Source: Patescibacteria group bacterium (lineage in GTDB: Bacteria; Patescibacteriota; Minisyncoccia; Phycocordibacterales; UBA12445). From it: 14,146 nucleotides of DNA. Shown here piece by piece: positions 1 to 6,028 of the stretch. The notes below the pieces were generated by a model, which was given only the letters and a program-made list of their open reading frames with translations, had not been told where the DNA came from and ran no database searches. Position 1 is the stretch's first letter, and the number at the start of each line of letters is the position of its first letter. The translations under genes and the position numbers were made by a program. The stretch lies in the NCBI GenBank assembly GCA_022710205.1, contig JAKLHJ010000017.1, positions 1 through 14,146 of the forward strand. The letters are read 5' to 3'.

Positions 1-1
1 G

Positions 2-325
2 AACGGAAGAATAAAAACGGAAGAGAATCCGGCCATAACCGAACATGACACATCCGTAAATTTAAAACCGGCAAACGACACGGTCATCACAGCCCCTTCG
101 TTTTCACAATCCCCCGGGTCAAACAAAGAGCTACTTGGCCCCCACGCGACAACAAGCAGGATAAAAGCGGTTATCACGCGGAGCATCAATCAGAATCTTC
201 AAATAGCCGCGATATACGAAGCGTTCCTGCCGGAATTTTTAAAAGTGTCGTGGCTTATAACAATACTATTGATTATTCTATTTCTACTTGTGCGTAAAAG
301 AAAAAAGGATAACAAAAAAGAGTAA
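2..325 (+). CDS. C-terminal fragment of a membrane-anchored protein, 5' end outside window
   Basis: An open frame runs in from the left edge and stops at TAA 323-325, giving about 107 codons. The first ~70 residues are polar and rich in Thr, Ser, Pro and Asn, like a linker or extracellular region. A strongly hydrophobic stretch follows, about residues 80-97 (preceded by LPEFLKVSW), and then a very basic tail (RKRKKDNKKE). This is the layout of a C-terminal single-pass membrane anchor with a cytoplasmic positive stop-transfer tail. It resembles the end of a cell-surface protein, but the short motif LPEFL is not a convincing sortase LPXTG signal. No catalytic domain is visible in the part present. 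The next gene has its own promoter just downstream. The reading frame is clear; function is not assignable. Confidence 0.65.
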   Translation, partial: NGRIKTEENPAITEHDTSVNLKPANDTVITAPSFSQSPGSNKELLGPHATTSRIKAVITRSINQNLQIAAIYEAFLPEFLKVSWLITILLIILFLLVRKRKKDNKKE

Positions 326-342
326 ATCCTGTAACGCAAAAC

Positions 343-369
343 TTGACAAGAGCTATAATATACTATATT
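343..369 (+). promoter_or_regulatory. Probable sigma70-type promoter of the 448-615 gene
   Basis: A perfect -35 box TTGACA lies at 343-348. A -10-like TATATT at 364-369 follows after 15 bp, slightly short spacing. Another TATAAT at 354-359 is too close to the -35 to pair with it. Transcription would start near 376, giving a ~70-nt leader. That leader contains a small hairpin (ATAACA 384-389 with TGTTAT 397-402) and the SD at 433-441. Confidence 0.5.
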
Positions 370-447
370 TTCTATATAGATAAATAACATTACGTGTGTT
401 ATCTAAATTTGTAACTTAAAATTTTGATTCCAGGGAAAGGATCAACA

Positions 448-615
448 ATGAAGAAAAAAGGGGCGCCAAAAAATCTCGGTTATATCAATTCGTGGGGAGA
501 AAAGACTCCGCGCGAAATAGCAAAATGTAAAAAACTGAAGCATATCAGAAGGTGCCTCCGCAAGTATGAGTGCAGTATTTGCAAATATTTCTACCTTGTT
601 GACTCCAGCGACTGA
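448..615 (+). CDS. Small basic Cys-containing protein (55 aa), unknown
   Basis: A 55-residue lysine/arginine-rich protein. I chose ATG 448 over the in-frame TTG at 424 because the SD GGGAAAGGA (433-441) sits 6 nt before the ATG. Cysteines fall at residues 27, 36, 42 and 45. The C42-x2-C45 pair with C27 or C36 (or H32) could form a small zinc site, and the central helix-like segment is highly basic, so nucleic-acid or ribosome binding is plausible but unproven. The gene forms a complete unit: promoter 343-369, SD, and a hairpin terminator 12 nt after the stop. It ends in TGA, evidence that UGA is a stop here. About 51% of codons end in G/C by hand count. I recognise no family. Confidence 0.6.
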   Translation: MKKKGAPKNLGYINSWGEKTPREIAKCKKLKHIRRCLRKYECSICKYFYLVDSSD

Positions 616-626
616 GAACAAACAAC

Positions 627-650
627 AACTCCCCTTTTAGGGGAGTTTTT
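627..650 (+). terminator. Rho-independent terminator of the 448-615 gene
   Basis: An 8-bp perfect stem AACTCCCC (627-634) / GGGGAGTT (640-647) with loop TTTTA, running into T646-650. On the minus strand only a broken T-run follows (GTTGTTGTTTG), so it would be weaker for the converging gene ending at 661. Confidence 0.85.
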
Positions 651-660
651 CAATGTTTAT

Positions 661-1404
661 TTAAAATGTTTTCTTTTCACCCAGATCTGATTGGAAATTT
701 AATATTTCCAGGACACTTTTTGGCCTGTCTCTTTTATCCTCACTAAATCCTCCTGCGATCAAGAAATACGCCATCACCGGAGCTCCAAAAGCAGATAGCG
801 CCAGACGCATTAGCAAATTGCCCTGCAAAATAGATAAATACATTTCCGAGGTGCCGAATACTCCGGTTGTGAAAATAAGTGTATCCAACGCAAAAACCCC
901 AAAAATAATAACAAAAACCCTCAGTAACAAATTTAGTGATGTGGCCCTAGACAGAACCTCCCATGCAATAGCCAAAAATATTACATCTATTATTATCGCC
1001 AAAATAGACCAAAAATAGTAAGAAATACGGGCCGAGTCTATTAATATCCAAGAGCTTGTGTCCGTGATAAAACCAAGGAAGAATACAACTCCTATATAAA
1101 AGAAGGAGGAAAACAATATTATCCATAAAGCAAATCTTCCGGCCCGAGGACCCTCGAAAAGATACAGGAGCAGAATACAAAACATAAGAGTGGTAAACAT
1201 AGAGAAAGAGGACACTATAAAAACCCAGTCATTCAAAACCAGCTTGAAACCTAAATCGCTTAGATTATGAGTAAGGACTGTCAAAATTGCCACATAAGCA
1301 TATAAAGGAGTCAGTGTGATGCTGTCCTTTTTACTATGAAGGAATACCGCCACGGCCCAACAAATAATTGTTAATAAACACAAAAACAAAAAAGATGTAT
1401 TCAT
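661..1404 (-). CDS. Seven-helix integral membrane protein, possibly VUPS-like sensor domain without output domain
   Basis: 247 residues with seven hydrophobic helices at roughly 1-23, 31-53, 59-85, 90-113, 125-152, 158-184 and 189-219, then a charged cytoplasmic tail of ~28 residues (SEDKRDRPKS...). The segment DTLIFTTGVFGTSE followed by a long LxxKxxxS-like helix (residues 174-210), and the tail containing RPKSVLEIL, remind me of the VUT-related putative sensor (VUPS) membrane module. That module usually precedes PAS, histidine-kinase or GGDEF domains. No such domain follows here. The family call comes from memory and is weak. TATTAT lies 6 nt before the ATG and there is no SD, so the mRNA may be leaderless. 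The gene diverges from the HIT gene across a 79-bp gap and converges on the terminator at 627-650. Confidence 0.65.
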   Translation of the reverse strand: MNTSFLFLCLLTIICWAVAVFLHSKKDSITLTPLYAYVAILTVLTHNLSDLGFKLVLNDWVFIVSSFSMFTTLMFCILLLYLFEGPRAGRFALWIILFSSFFYIGVVFFLGFITDTSSWILIDSARISYYFWSILAIIIDVIFLAIAWEVLSRATSLNLLLRVFVIIFGVFALDTLIFTTGVFGTSEMYLSILQGNLLMRLALSAFGAPVMAYFLIAGGFSEDKRDRPKSVLEILNFQSDLGEKKTF

Positions 1405-1483
1405 AATAGAATAATAGCACCATAACGCCTTATCAACAATGAGAGAATTTTTATTGTTTTGTTTTTTCGGATAAAATTAGGAT

Positions 1484-1933
1484 ATGCTTTATAATGATTA
1501 TCTTAAAACATTAAATAAGTGCCCTTTTTACGATGAAATTCACTTCGCAAATCAATTAGTGGCCGACAACAAAACTTCCGCTCTTATAATTTCTTTGGCT
1601 CCATACCATAAGCACCACTTACTTATAATCCCCAAAAGACACCTCGAAAGAATCGTGGAGATAAGCGACGAAGAAATGTCGGACATAATAGAACTTCAGC
1701 GAATAGGGATAAAAATACTTTACAGACTCGGTTACTCAAACATGTCTGTTCTCGTGCGAGAAGGAGAAAACATCGGCAAAAGTGTTAAACATCTTCACTA
1801 CCACATCATACCGAACGTAATGATAGGAGCGGAGAACATCACCGGCGGAGACGAAAGATCTATTTCTACGGAAGAAGAGATACTGGAATTTATAGAAGAT
1901 ATGCGAGAGGCAATGGAAGATCTATCGGATTAA
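1484..1933 (+). CDS. HIT family hydrolase
   Basis: 149 residues. The histidine triad HLHYHIIP spans residues 103-110 (H103, H105, H107). The usual upstream strand is present (HHLLIIPKRHLERIVEISDEE, from residue 44). Cys13 opens the protein in the CPFY position where many HIT proteins carry a Cys of a CxxC pair, but the second Cys is absent. HIT proteins of this branch (HINT/Fhit-like) hydrolyse nucleoside phosphoramidates or dinucleotides; the exact substrate cannot be read here. The C-terminal tail after ~130 is acidic. There is no SD; TAAAAT (1472-1477) lies 6 nt before the ATG, which suits a leaderless transcript. The gene overlaps the convergent engB stop by 4 bp. Confidence 0.92.
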   Translation: MLYNDYLKTLNKCPFYDEIHFANQLVADNKTSALIISLAPYHKHHLLIIPKRHLERIVEISDEEMSDIIELQRIGIKILYRLGYSNMSVLVREGENIGKSVKHLHYHIIPNVMIGAENITGGDERSISTEEEILEFIEDMREAMEDLSD

Positions 1934-2496
1934 CTAAAGATCTTCTCGAGTATCTTTTCCCTCCCCTCTTTCGTTTTTGCAGAACATGGAATTATTTCTA
2001 CGCCGGGCATTTCCTCGGCCATTAGTTTAAGTTGCGTGTTTCTTTCTTTTTGATTAAGCGCGTCTATCTTATTTGCGACGATAATTACCTCTTCTTTTTG
2101 ATCTCTTAAGATTCTATACATCTCAAGGTCCATCGCATTTGGTCCCACCTTGGCATCCAGAACAAGAACGGCTTTCCTATGAAAAACTTTTTGAAAAAAA
2201 TACCACTGAATCATCTTTGCGATTTGCTCTCTGACATCTATGGGAAGTTTTGCAAAACCATACCCCGGCAGATCAACAAAATAATACTTACCGTTGATTA
2301 AGAAAAAGTTTATCTCTCTTGTTTTCCCGGGCATTTTTCCCGACTTAACGAGATCTTTCCGGTTGAGCAAACAGTTCAAAAGGCTAGACTTGCCGACATT
2401 TGAACGCCCGACAAAAGCGATCTGGGGCTTATCTTCATTCAAAATCCGGTCGTCGCCCCTGATACCCTTTCTAAAGATAGCACTTTCTATTTTCAT
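1930..2496 (-). CDS. engB: Ribosome biogenesis GTPase EngB/YsxC
   Basis: 188 residues, close to the usual ~195. TRAFAC GTPase motifs are in the EngB order: G1 GRSNVGKSS (30-38), G2 PGKTREINFF (56-65, with T59), G3 DLPGYGFA (75-82), G4 NKID (142-145) and G5 SAK near 173. The PGKT-R-xNFF and DLPGYGFAK signatures are specific for YihA/YsxC/EngB, which binds the 50S subunit during assembly. There is no SD. A -10-like TATAAC lies 10 nt before the ATG, with ATGACA 15 bp further upstream. The 3' end overlaps the convergent HIT gene at 1930-1933, and an imperfect inverted repeat (GAAGATC 1916-1922 / GATCTTC 1939-1945) spans both stop codons. Confidence 0.96.
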   Translation of the reverse strand: MKIESAIFRKGIRGDDRILNEDKPQIAFVGRSNVGKSSLLNCLLNRKDLVKSGKMPGKTREINFFLINGKYYFVDLPGYGFAKLPIDVREQIAKMIQWYFFQKVFHRKAVLVLDAKVGPNAMDLEMYRILRDQKEEVIIVANKIDALNQKERNTQLKLMAEEMPGVEIIPCSAKTKEGREKILEKIFS

Positions 2497-2648
2497 AATA
2501 ATGAATGTTATACGAAATCTACCGCCTTGTCATTATTCTTCATCGCCGTATTCTCTTTTGCACCTCTCTTTTTCGCAAAATAAATATTCCCCCGGAGGTT
2601 CTGTCTATTTTTTATCTTTATTATTCGGTTGTATGCCTCAAAACAAAC

Positions 2649-2676
2649 TTGACAATATTTTTAATAAGCGTATAGT
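2649..2676 (+). promoter_or_regulatory. Strong sigma70-type promoter for the 2734 gene
   Basis: -35 TTGACA (2649-2654), 16-bp spacer, -10 TATAGT (2671-2676). The predicted start near 2683 gives a leader of ~50 nt before ATG 2734. The leader carries a strong SD, AAAGGAGG (2721-2728), 5 nt before the ATG. Confidence 0.75.
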
Positions 2677-2733
2677 GAGCGGCAGAGAAAAGCACAATTT
2701 ATAACGCAAGGGCCGAAGGCAAAGGAGGACCCA

Positions 2734-2949
2734 ATGATAAAATTTGACCCGGTCATCAACGACAGCTGTACCGTCGTGAACGAAACCATCATACAGGTGG
2801 GCGGAAGACGGGTCATTTCAAGGTCCCCCATCGGATACATCAAGAAAGGAAAATTCGAGTATCTTGTCCCGTTTGGGTTCACCTACGACGACATGATCCT
2901 TATCGCCAACAAGACGAAGGAAGTATCCGGCAACACGCCCCACACGTAA
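2734..2949 (+). CDS. Small unknown protein (71 aa) with strong expression signals
   Basis: 71 residues with no family I recognise, no signal peptide and no membrane segment. The middle part (residues ~10-50) alternates hydrophobic and polar residues like a small beta-rich fold: TIIQVGGRRVISRS, then GKFEYLVPFGF. The tail is polar. The start is fixed by AAAGGAGG 5 nt upstream. It is a stand-alone unit with a near-consensus promoter and a strong terminator. By hand count 51 of 71 codons end in G or C, well above the AT-leaning neighbours engB and the CaCA gene; this sets it apart as either strongly selected for translation or of foreign origin. The expression signals and open frame support a real gene; function is unknown. 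Confidence 0.7.
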   Translation: MIKFDPVINDSCTVVNETIIQVGGRRVISRSPIGYIKKGKFEYLVPFGFTYDDMILIANKTKEVSGNTPHT

Positions 2950-2951
2950 CA

Positions 2952-2986
2952 AAAACCCCGCGAAGCTCGCGGGGTTTTAATTTTTA
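2952..2986. terminator. Bidirectional rho-independent terminator
   Basis: A 12-bp perfect stem AAAACCCCGCGA (2952-2963) / TCGCGGGGTTTT (2967-2978) with loop AGC. On the plus strand it is followed by TTTTAATTTTT, 2 nt after the stop of the 2734 gene. On the minus strand the same hairpin is followed by GGGGTTTTTGTT and can end the CaCA-TspO-cupin transcript, ~110 nt past the cupin stop. Confidence 0.9.
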
Positions 2987-3097
2987 TTTATCCCGCAGGA
3001 AGTTTACCTAAAAAGGTCAAAATTAAAAGAAGAGGAGTCGAAGGCGAATTCCGAGAGATATTTATTTTAATAATCGCAATACGTAATTTGAACTTTC

Positions 3098-3502
3098 CTA
3101 CTGGGATTCTGTTGTTTTGCCGTCAAAATGTTCTTCTTTTGCTTCAGCGTCAGCCTTGGTCTTTCTAACTACCCCATCCTGATGTTCGGCCGGAGAATAT
3201 ATTGTATAAAGTTTTAGCTTTTCAGAATCAGAACTATTTATAACATTATGTTTGGCTCCTGAAGGCACTATTATCGCAAAACCATCAGAAATATTATGGG
3301 TAACACCGTCTATAATCACCACACCGGTTCCTTTCTCAATCCTAAAAAATTGATCCACATCGCTATGAACCTCCTCCCCTATTTCTTCTTTTGGGAGTAA
3401 TGACATAAGCACAAGCTGACTATATTTAGCCGTGTAAAGAACCTTTCTGAAATTATCATTTTCCAAAGACTCTTTTTCTATATTAGATACATATCCCTTC
3501 AT
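3098..3502 (-). CDS. Single-domain cupin protein
   Basis: 134 residues. Cupin motif 1 is at residues ~42-60 (G-EEVHSDVDQFFRIEKGTG: H46, D48, Q51 in the usual Glu position). Motif 2 is at ~74-88 (GFAIIVPSGAKHNVIN: P80, G82, H85). These residues form the beta-barrel metal site; the His-x-Asp-x-x-Gln arrangement is a variant of the classic HxH-E. Small cupins of this type include isomerase-like and sensor proteins; the substrate is not inferable. After the barrel, a charged Lys/Glu-rich tail begins near residue 113. It is third in a minus-strand run after the exchanger and the TspO-like gene, 25 nt behind the latter. Confidence 0.9.
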   Translation of the reverse strand: MKGYVSNIEKESLENDNFRKVLYTAKYSQLVLMSLLPKEEIGEEVHSDVDQFFRIEKGTGVVIIDGVTHNISDGFAIIVPSGAKHNVINSSDSEKLKLYTIYSPAEHQDGVVRKTKADAEAKEEHFDGKTTESQ

Positions 3503-3527
3503 TTTTATAAATTTAAACTTTTAATTT

Positions 3528-3923
3528 CTACATATTCAAATACGTAATAGTAAGCTGTAAAACCGTCGCAAACGCTCCCCATAATAAATATGGAATATTT
3601 GCATACACAACCCACGCGGCATACGGATAAATAGCATACAGCGCATAGAGAAGCGTCCCGATAACCGCCACAACATCAATAGAAGCCAGTAAATTATTCT
3701 GTAGGCCAAACTGGACGGGAGTAAAAGCAAAATTAAAAACTAAATTTAATATAAACGGCAATAAAATCCAAAACGATATCCTGCCTTTTATATAAAGATA
3801 AAAAACATAGCTAAATGAGATTGCGATGAGTATATATAAAACGGTCCAAACGGGTCCAAACACCCACGCTGGCGGGGCAAATGATGGTTTAATTAATGTG
3901 CTATACCAATTATATGCTTGCAT
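3528..3923 (-). CDS. TspO/MBR-family membrane protein, lacking the first helix
   Basis: 131 residues beginning directly at the family signature WYSTLIKPSFAPPAWVFGPVW (residues 6-26). Four hydrophobic helices follow at ~19-45, 49-72, 78-99 and 102-129. The last has PYLLWGAFATVLQLTITYLN, matching the conserved PYLxWxxFA...N end of TspO with one Asn changed to Gln. Canonical TspO has five helices and ~155-160 residues with one helix ahead of the WYxxLxKP motif. Here an in-frame stop lies a few codons upstream of the ATG, so that helix is truly absent at this locus. TspO proteins bind porphyrins or tetrapyrroles; the physiological role is unclear. No SD; 16 nt after the exchanger stop, so translation may be coupled. 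Confidence 0.92.
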   Translation of the reverse strand: MQAYNWYSTLIKPSFAPPAWVFGPVWTVLYILIAISFSYVFYLYIKGRISFWILLPFILNLVFNFAFTPVQFGLQNNLLASIDVVAVIGTLLYALYAIYPYAAWVVYANIPYLLWGAFATVLQLTITYLNM

Positions 3924-3939
3924 ACTATTTAATTAATTT

Positions 3940-4866
3940 TTAAGAAAACAAAATTTGTCCGACAATAAAAACCAAATATATCACCAACAATTTATACCCC
4001 TCCTTCCTTGTGAGCTCTCCATCGCTCTTGTAAAAAGAGGTGAGAGTAAACAAAACAATACACATGACTGTTAATAAAAACTTATAGGAGGCGCCTATAT
4101 CAAAAGATAGCGGCCTAACCAATAGCATAAAGCCGAGCACCAAAATATTAGCTAATGCCGAACCGATAATATGATTAAGAGACAATTCCGGCACGTGCCG
4201 TGTCCAAGATCTTATGGCAATTATAAGCTCCGGCAAATTCGTTCCCAAAGAAAACACAATTAAGCCGATCATAAGAGCGGAAACGTTATAAGCCGCAAGG
4301 ATACGTGTCGCGATAACCACAATAAGATTTGAGGAGAATACTACGAGAATCACACCCGTAATAATCCAGAAAAAATTCTTGGCGAGGACGACTTCGTTCT
4401 TTGTTATATCAGAAACGTTTATGTGATTATGCTCTATCGTGTTTTTATAGAGAAATATCAAATAAATACCCAGGAAAATTATACCATCCAAATAATTCAG
4501 AGTGCCCTTAAGCCCCATAAATAACGGGAGCAGGAGCGCAAGAGAAACCGGTAAAATGCTTGAATACTTTCCGTCTGTTTTAACTTTTCTGTTCAAAACT
4601 AAACTAAAGCCGAGTATCAAGCAAAAAACGACAATGATACCGCCCATCAACGTCCCGAAATAAAGATTCGGCACGTCCAGCACCAGCGAGTTCACACCCA
4701 CAAAAAATTCAGGAAGGGTTGTCAGCGCTCCCAAAACCATCCCCATCGACAAAATGCTTATTTTAAACTTGTCTGCAATCTGTTTTATACGGCGAACGAC
4801 CATATCGGCTGAAGCGCCAAGAACATAAAACAACAACACCAATAAAATTATATATGTGATTATCAT
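3940..4866 (-). CDS. Sodium/calcium exchanger-type cation antiporter (CaCA superfamily)
   Basis: 308 residues with ~10 membrane helices and the two-fold repeat of the CaCA superfamily (YrbG-like). The second alpha repeat is close to canonical: SLGTNLPELIIA (207-217), then NHIIGSALANILVLG (231-245). The first is degenerate: GALTTLPEFFVG (46-57) then GTLMGGIIVV (71-80), in place of the usual GNxxGSN. A charged loop at ~140-165 separates the halves. The protein exchanges a cation such as Ca2+ for Na+ or H+ across the membrane; the weak alpha-1 site leaves ion choice and activity uncertain. A perfect TATAAT lies 6 nt before the ATG (minus strand, 4878-4873), typical of a leaderless start. First gene of the CaCA-TspO-cupin run. 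Confidence 0.88.
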   Translation of the reverse strand: MIITYIILLVLLFYVLGASADMVVRRIKQIADKFKISILSMGMVLGALTTLPEFFVGVNSLVLDVPNLYFGTLMGGIIVVFCLILGFSLVLNRKVKTDGKYSSILPVSLALLLPLFMGLKGTLNYLDGIIFLGIYLIFLYKNTIEHNHINVSDITKNEVVLAKNFFWIITGVILVVFSSNLIVVIATRILAAYNVSALMIGLIVFSLGTNLPELIIAIRSWTRHVPELSLNHIIGSALANILVLGFMLLVRPLSFDIGASYKFLLTVMCIVLFTLTSFYKSDGELTRKEGYKLLVIYLVFIVGQILFS

Positions 4867-4920
4867 CCTTATATTATATTAGATAAACAATAAACAAGGA
4901 AGAAAATAATCCGCATAAAT

Positions 4921-4949
4921 AAAAGGCCGGGAATTAATCCTGGCCTTTT
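4921..4949 (-). terminator. Terminator of the zinc-ribbon gene
   Basis: A 12-pair stem (4921-4932 with 4938-4949, one G-U pair) with loop ATTAA. Read on the minus strand it is followed by TTTTATTTAT. It lies 22 nt past the stop of the 5139-4972 gene and shields the downstream exchanger gene from read-through. Confidence 0.85.
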
Positions 4950-4971
4950 GGGCTCTCGAACTGTCGTCGAG

Positions 4972-5139
4972 CTACTTCTTCTCCTTCGGTTCCGGTTCCG
5001 GGTCCAAGTTCTTCATGCTCTCGACCCCCTTGTAGAAGATAACGAAGGAGCATCTCGGGCACTTCAGAGAGAGGTGTTTGTTGCGGGGGCTGACCTTCGG
5101 GTTCTTATGCATTTCCGCGTTGCAGAGAGGGCAAAGCAT
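4972..5139 (-). CDS. Small zinc-ribbon protein (55 aa)
   Basis: 55 residues starting MLCPLCNAEM. Two CxxC knuckles, C3-P-L-C6 and C27-P-R-C30, are spaced like a rubredoxin-type zinc ribbon. The tail is a Pro/Glu then Lys-rich segment (DPEPEPKEKK). I chose ATG 5137-5139 rather than the ATG 12 codons upstream (5173-5175) because AAAGGTGG (minus, 5152-5145) sits 5 nt before it, the same spacing as in the 2734 gene; the upstream ATG has no SD. By hand count 45 of 55 codons end in G/C. The gene has its own promoter, a ~100-nt leader and a terminator. Likely binds Zn2+; partner and role unknown. Transcription-related, redox or toxin-like roles all remain possible. Confidence 0.75.
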   Translation of the reverse strand: MLCPLCNAEMHKNPKVSPRNKHLSLKCPRCSFVIFYKGVESMKNLDPEPEPKEKK

Positions 5140-5144
5140 AATGT

Positions 5145-5152
5145 CCACCTTT
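5145..5152 (-). promoter_or_regulatory. Shine-Dalgarno that decides the zinc-ribbon start
   Basis: AAAGGTGG on the minus strand, 5 nt before ATG 5139. Just upstream TTTCG can pair with CGAAA that runs into the SD, which might partly mask it. Further up the leader, ATGCC-TGCG-GGCAT forms a short hairpin. Confidence 0.65.
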
Positions 5153-5245
5153 CGATTTTGAAGCCGAAACTTCATCCGTGGATGCCCGCAGGCATGCCTT
5201 TTGTGCGAAACCGAATTAAAGAACTTATTCTCTATTTCTTTTACA

Positions 5246-5274
5246 AGTATAGCACAATGAGACTAAAAAGTCAA
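5246..5274 (-). promoter_or_regulatory. Near-consensus promoter of the zinc-ribbon gene
   Basis: Read on the minus strand: -35 TTGACT (5274-5269), exactly 17 bp, -10 TATACT (5251-5246). The predicted start near 5239 gives a leader of ~100 nt. Confidence 0.8.
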
Positions 5275-5306
5275 TAGATATTCAAAAACGCCTTATTTTA
5301 TGCGAT

Positions 5307-6008
5307 TTAGTATCTTTTACGCAAATAGGCCACAAAATGGCGTCTTTTGAAGGCCTTGCCCTTCATAAGGTGTTTACCCGAGCGCTCTACTTTATCTATA
5401 TCAAAAGCCTCGCCATAAAACGCGCGCATTTTTTCTTCCGCCCAAACATGCTCGTATGTGCCGTGCTCAGGATGAATATAAGCATCATCCTCCCCTGCCG
5501 GATTATCCCTTAGAAGCCTTTCTGTGTGCCTGTCTTCTTCTTTAAGAAAAGATTTCAGAAGGAGCCAACCGCCCGGCTTCAAAACTCTCGTAATTTCTTT
5601 CAAATAAATATCTCGGTCTTTCTCGCGAAGATAGTGTGAGGCCATCATATCGAGCACAACATCAACAGATTCATCTTCCAGATCTATCTTCCCCTCTATC
5701 ATTCGCGCGGTGAATTGTATATGTAATCCCGCGCTAGCCTTTTTCGCCTGCTCTATCGCTTCATCAGAAATATCATATCCGGCACCCTTGCAACCGAAGG
5801 TCCGCGCAAGGTAAATAATATTTCTACCGTTACCGCAACCCAAGTCGAGCACAAAACTTCTCTGATCCAAAAATCCTTTACCGTATTCTCTTTCTAGCCA
5901 CCTTGTAAATTTGAGCAGGTCTTCTGCGGGCTCGGTGGACAAATTAAAAATTCCCGGTGTTTTATATTCTTTGTTCCAGAATGTCTTGCTGTTTGATTTT
6001 TCCTTCAT
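5307..6008 (-). CDS. Class I SAM-dependent methyltransferase, substrate unknown
   Basis: 233 residues with a Rossmann-type methyltransferase core. Motif I is VLDLGCGNGRN (53-63). The acidic residue after beta-2 is D79 in GYDISDEA. Motif IV is near VDVVLDMMASHYL (115-127), and the post-motif LKPGGWLLLKSF is at 143-154. The C-terminal part (EHVWAEEKMRAFYG...) is a variable lid and gives no substrate hint. It belongs to the Methyltransf_11/25-like group, which includes small-molecule and protein methyltransferases. No SD. Its ATG is 20 bp from the divergent miaA ATG, and TATTAT (6019-6014) ends 5 nt before the start codon, so the transcript is probably leaderless. Confidence 0.88.
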   Translation of the reverse strand: MKEKSNSKTFWNKEYKTPGIFNLSTEPAEDLLKFTRWLEREYGKGFLDQRSFVLDLGCGNGRNIIYLARTFGCKGAGYDISDEAIEQAKKASAGLHIQFTARMIEGKIDLEDESVDVVLDMMASHYLREKDRDIYLKEITRVLKPGGWLLLKSFLKEEDRHTERLLRDNPAGEDDAYIHPEHGTYEHVWAEEKMRAFYGEAFDIDKVERSGKHLMKGKAFKRRHFVAYLRKRY

Positions 6009-6028
6009 AATTCATAATATTGGTATAA

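Noticed and set aside
613..615. UGA recoded as glycine, as in some CPR lineages
   Set aside because: UGA ends a gene directly before a terminator, and no conserved gene here needs UGA read as an amino acid.
661..1404. YhhQ/VUT queuosine-precursor transporter serving tgt
   Set aside because: The topology is similar, but I could not identify the family's conserved transporter residues, and tgt is 10 kb away.
2294..2704. 136-aa plus-strand frame over the engB start and intergenic region
   Set aside because: Mostly antisense to engB, no SD, and it runs through the promoter at 2649-2676.
5140..5175. Longer zinc-ribbon start with 12 extra residues
   Set aside because: The upstream ATG lacks an SD, whereas the internal ATG has AAAGGTGG at 5 nt.
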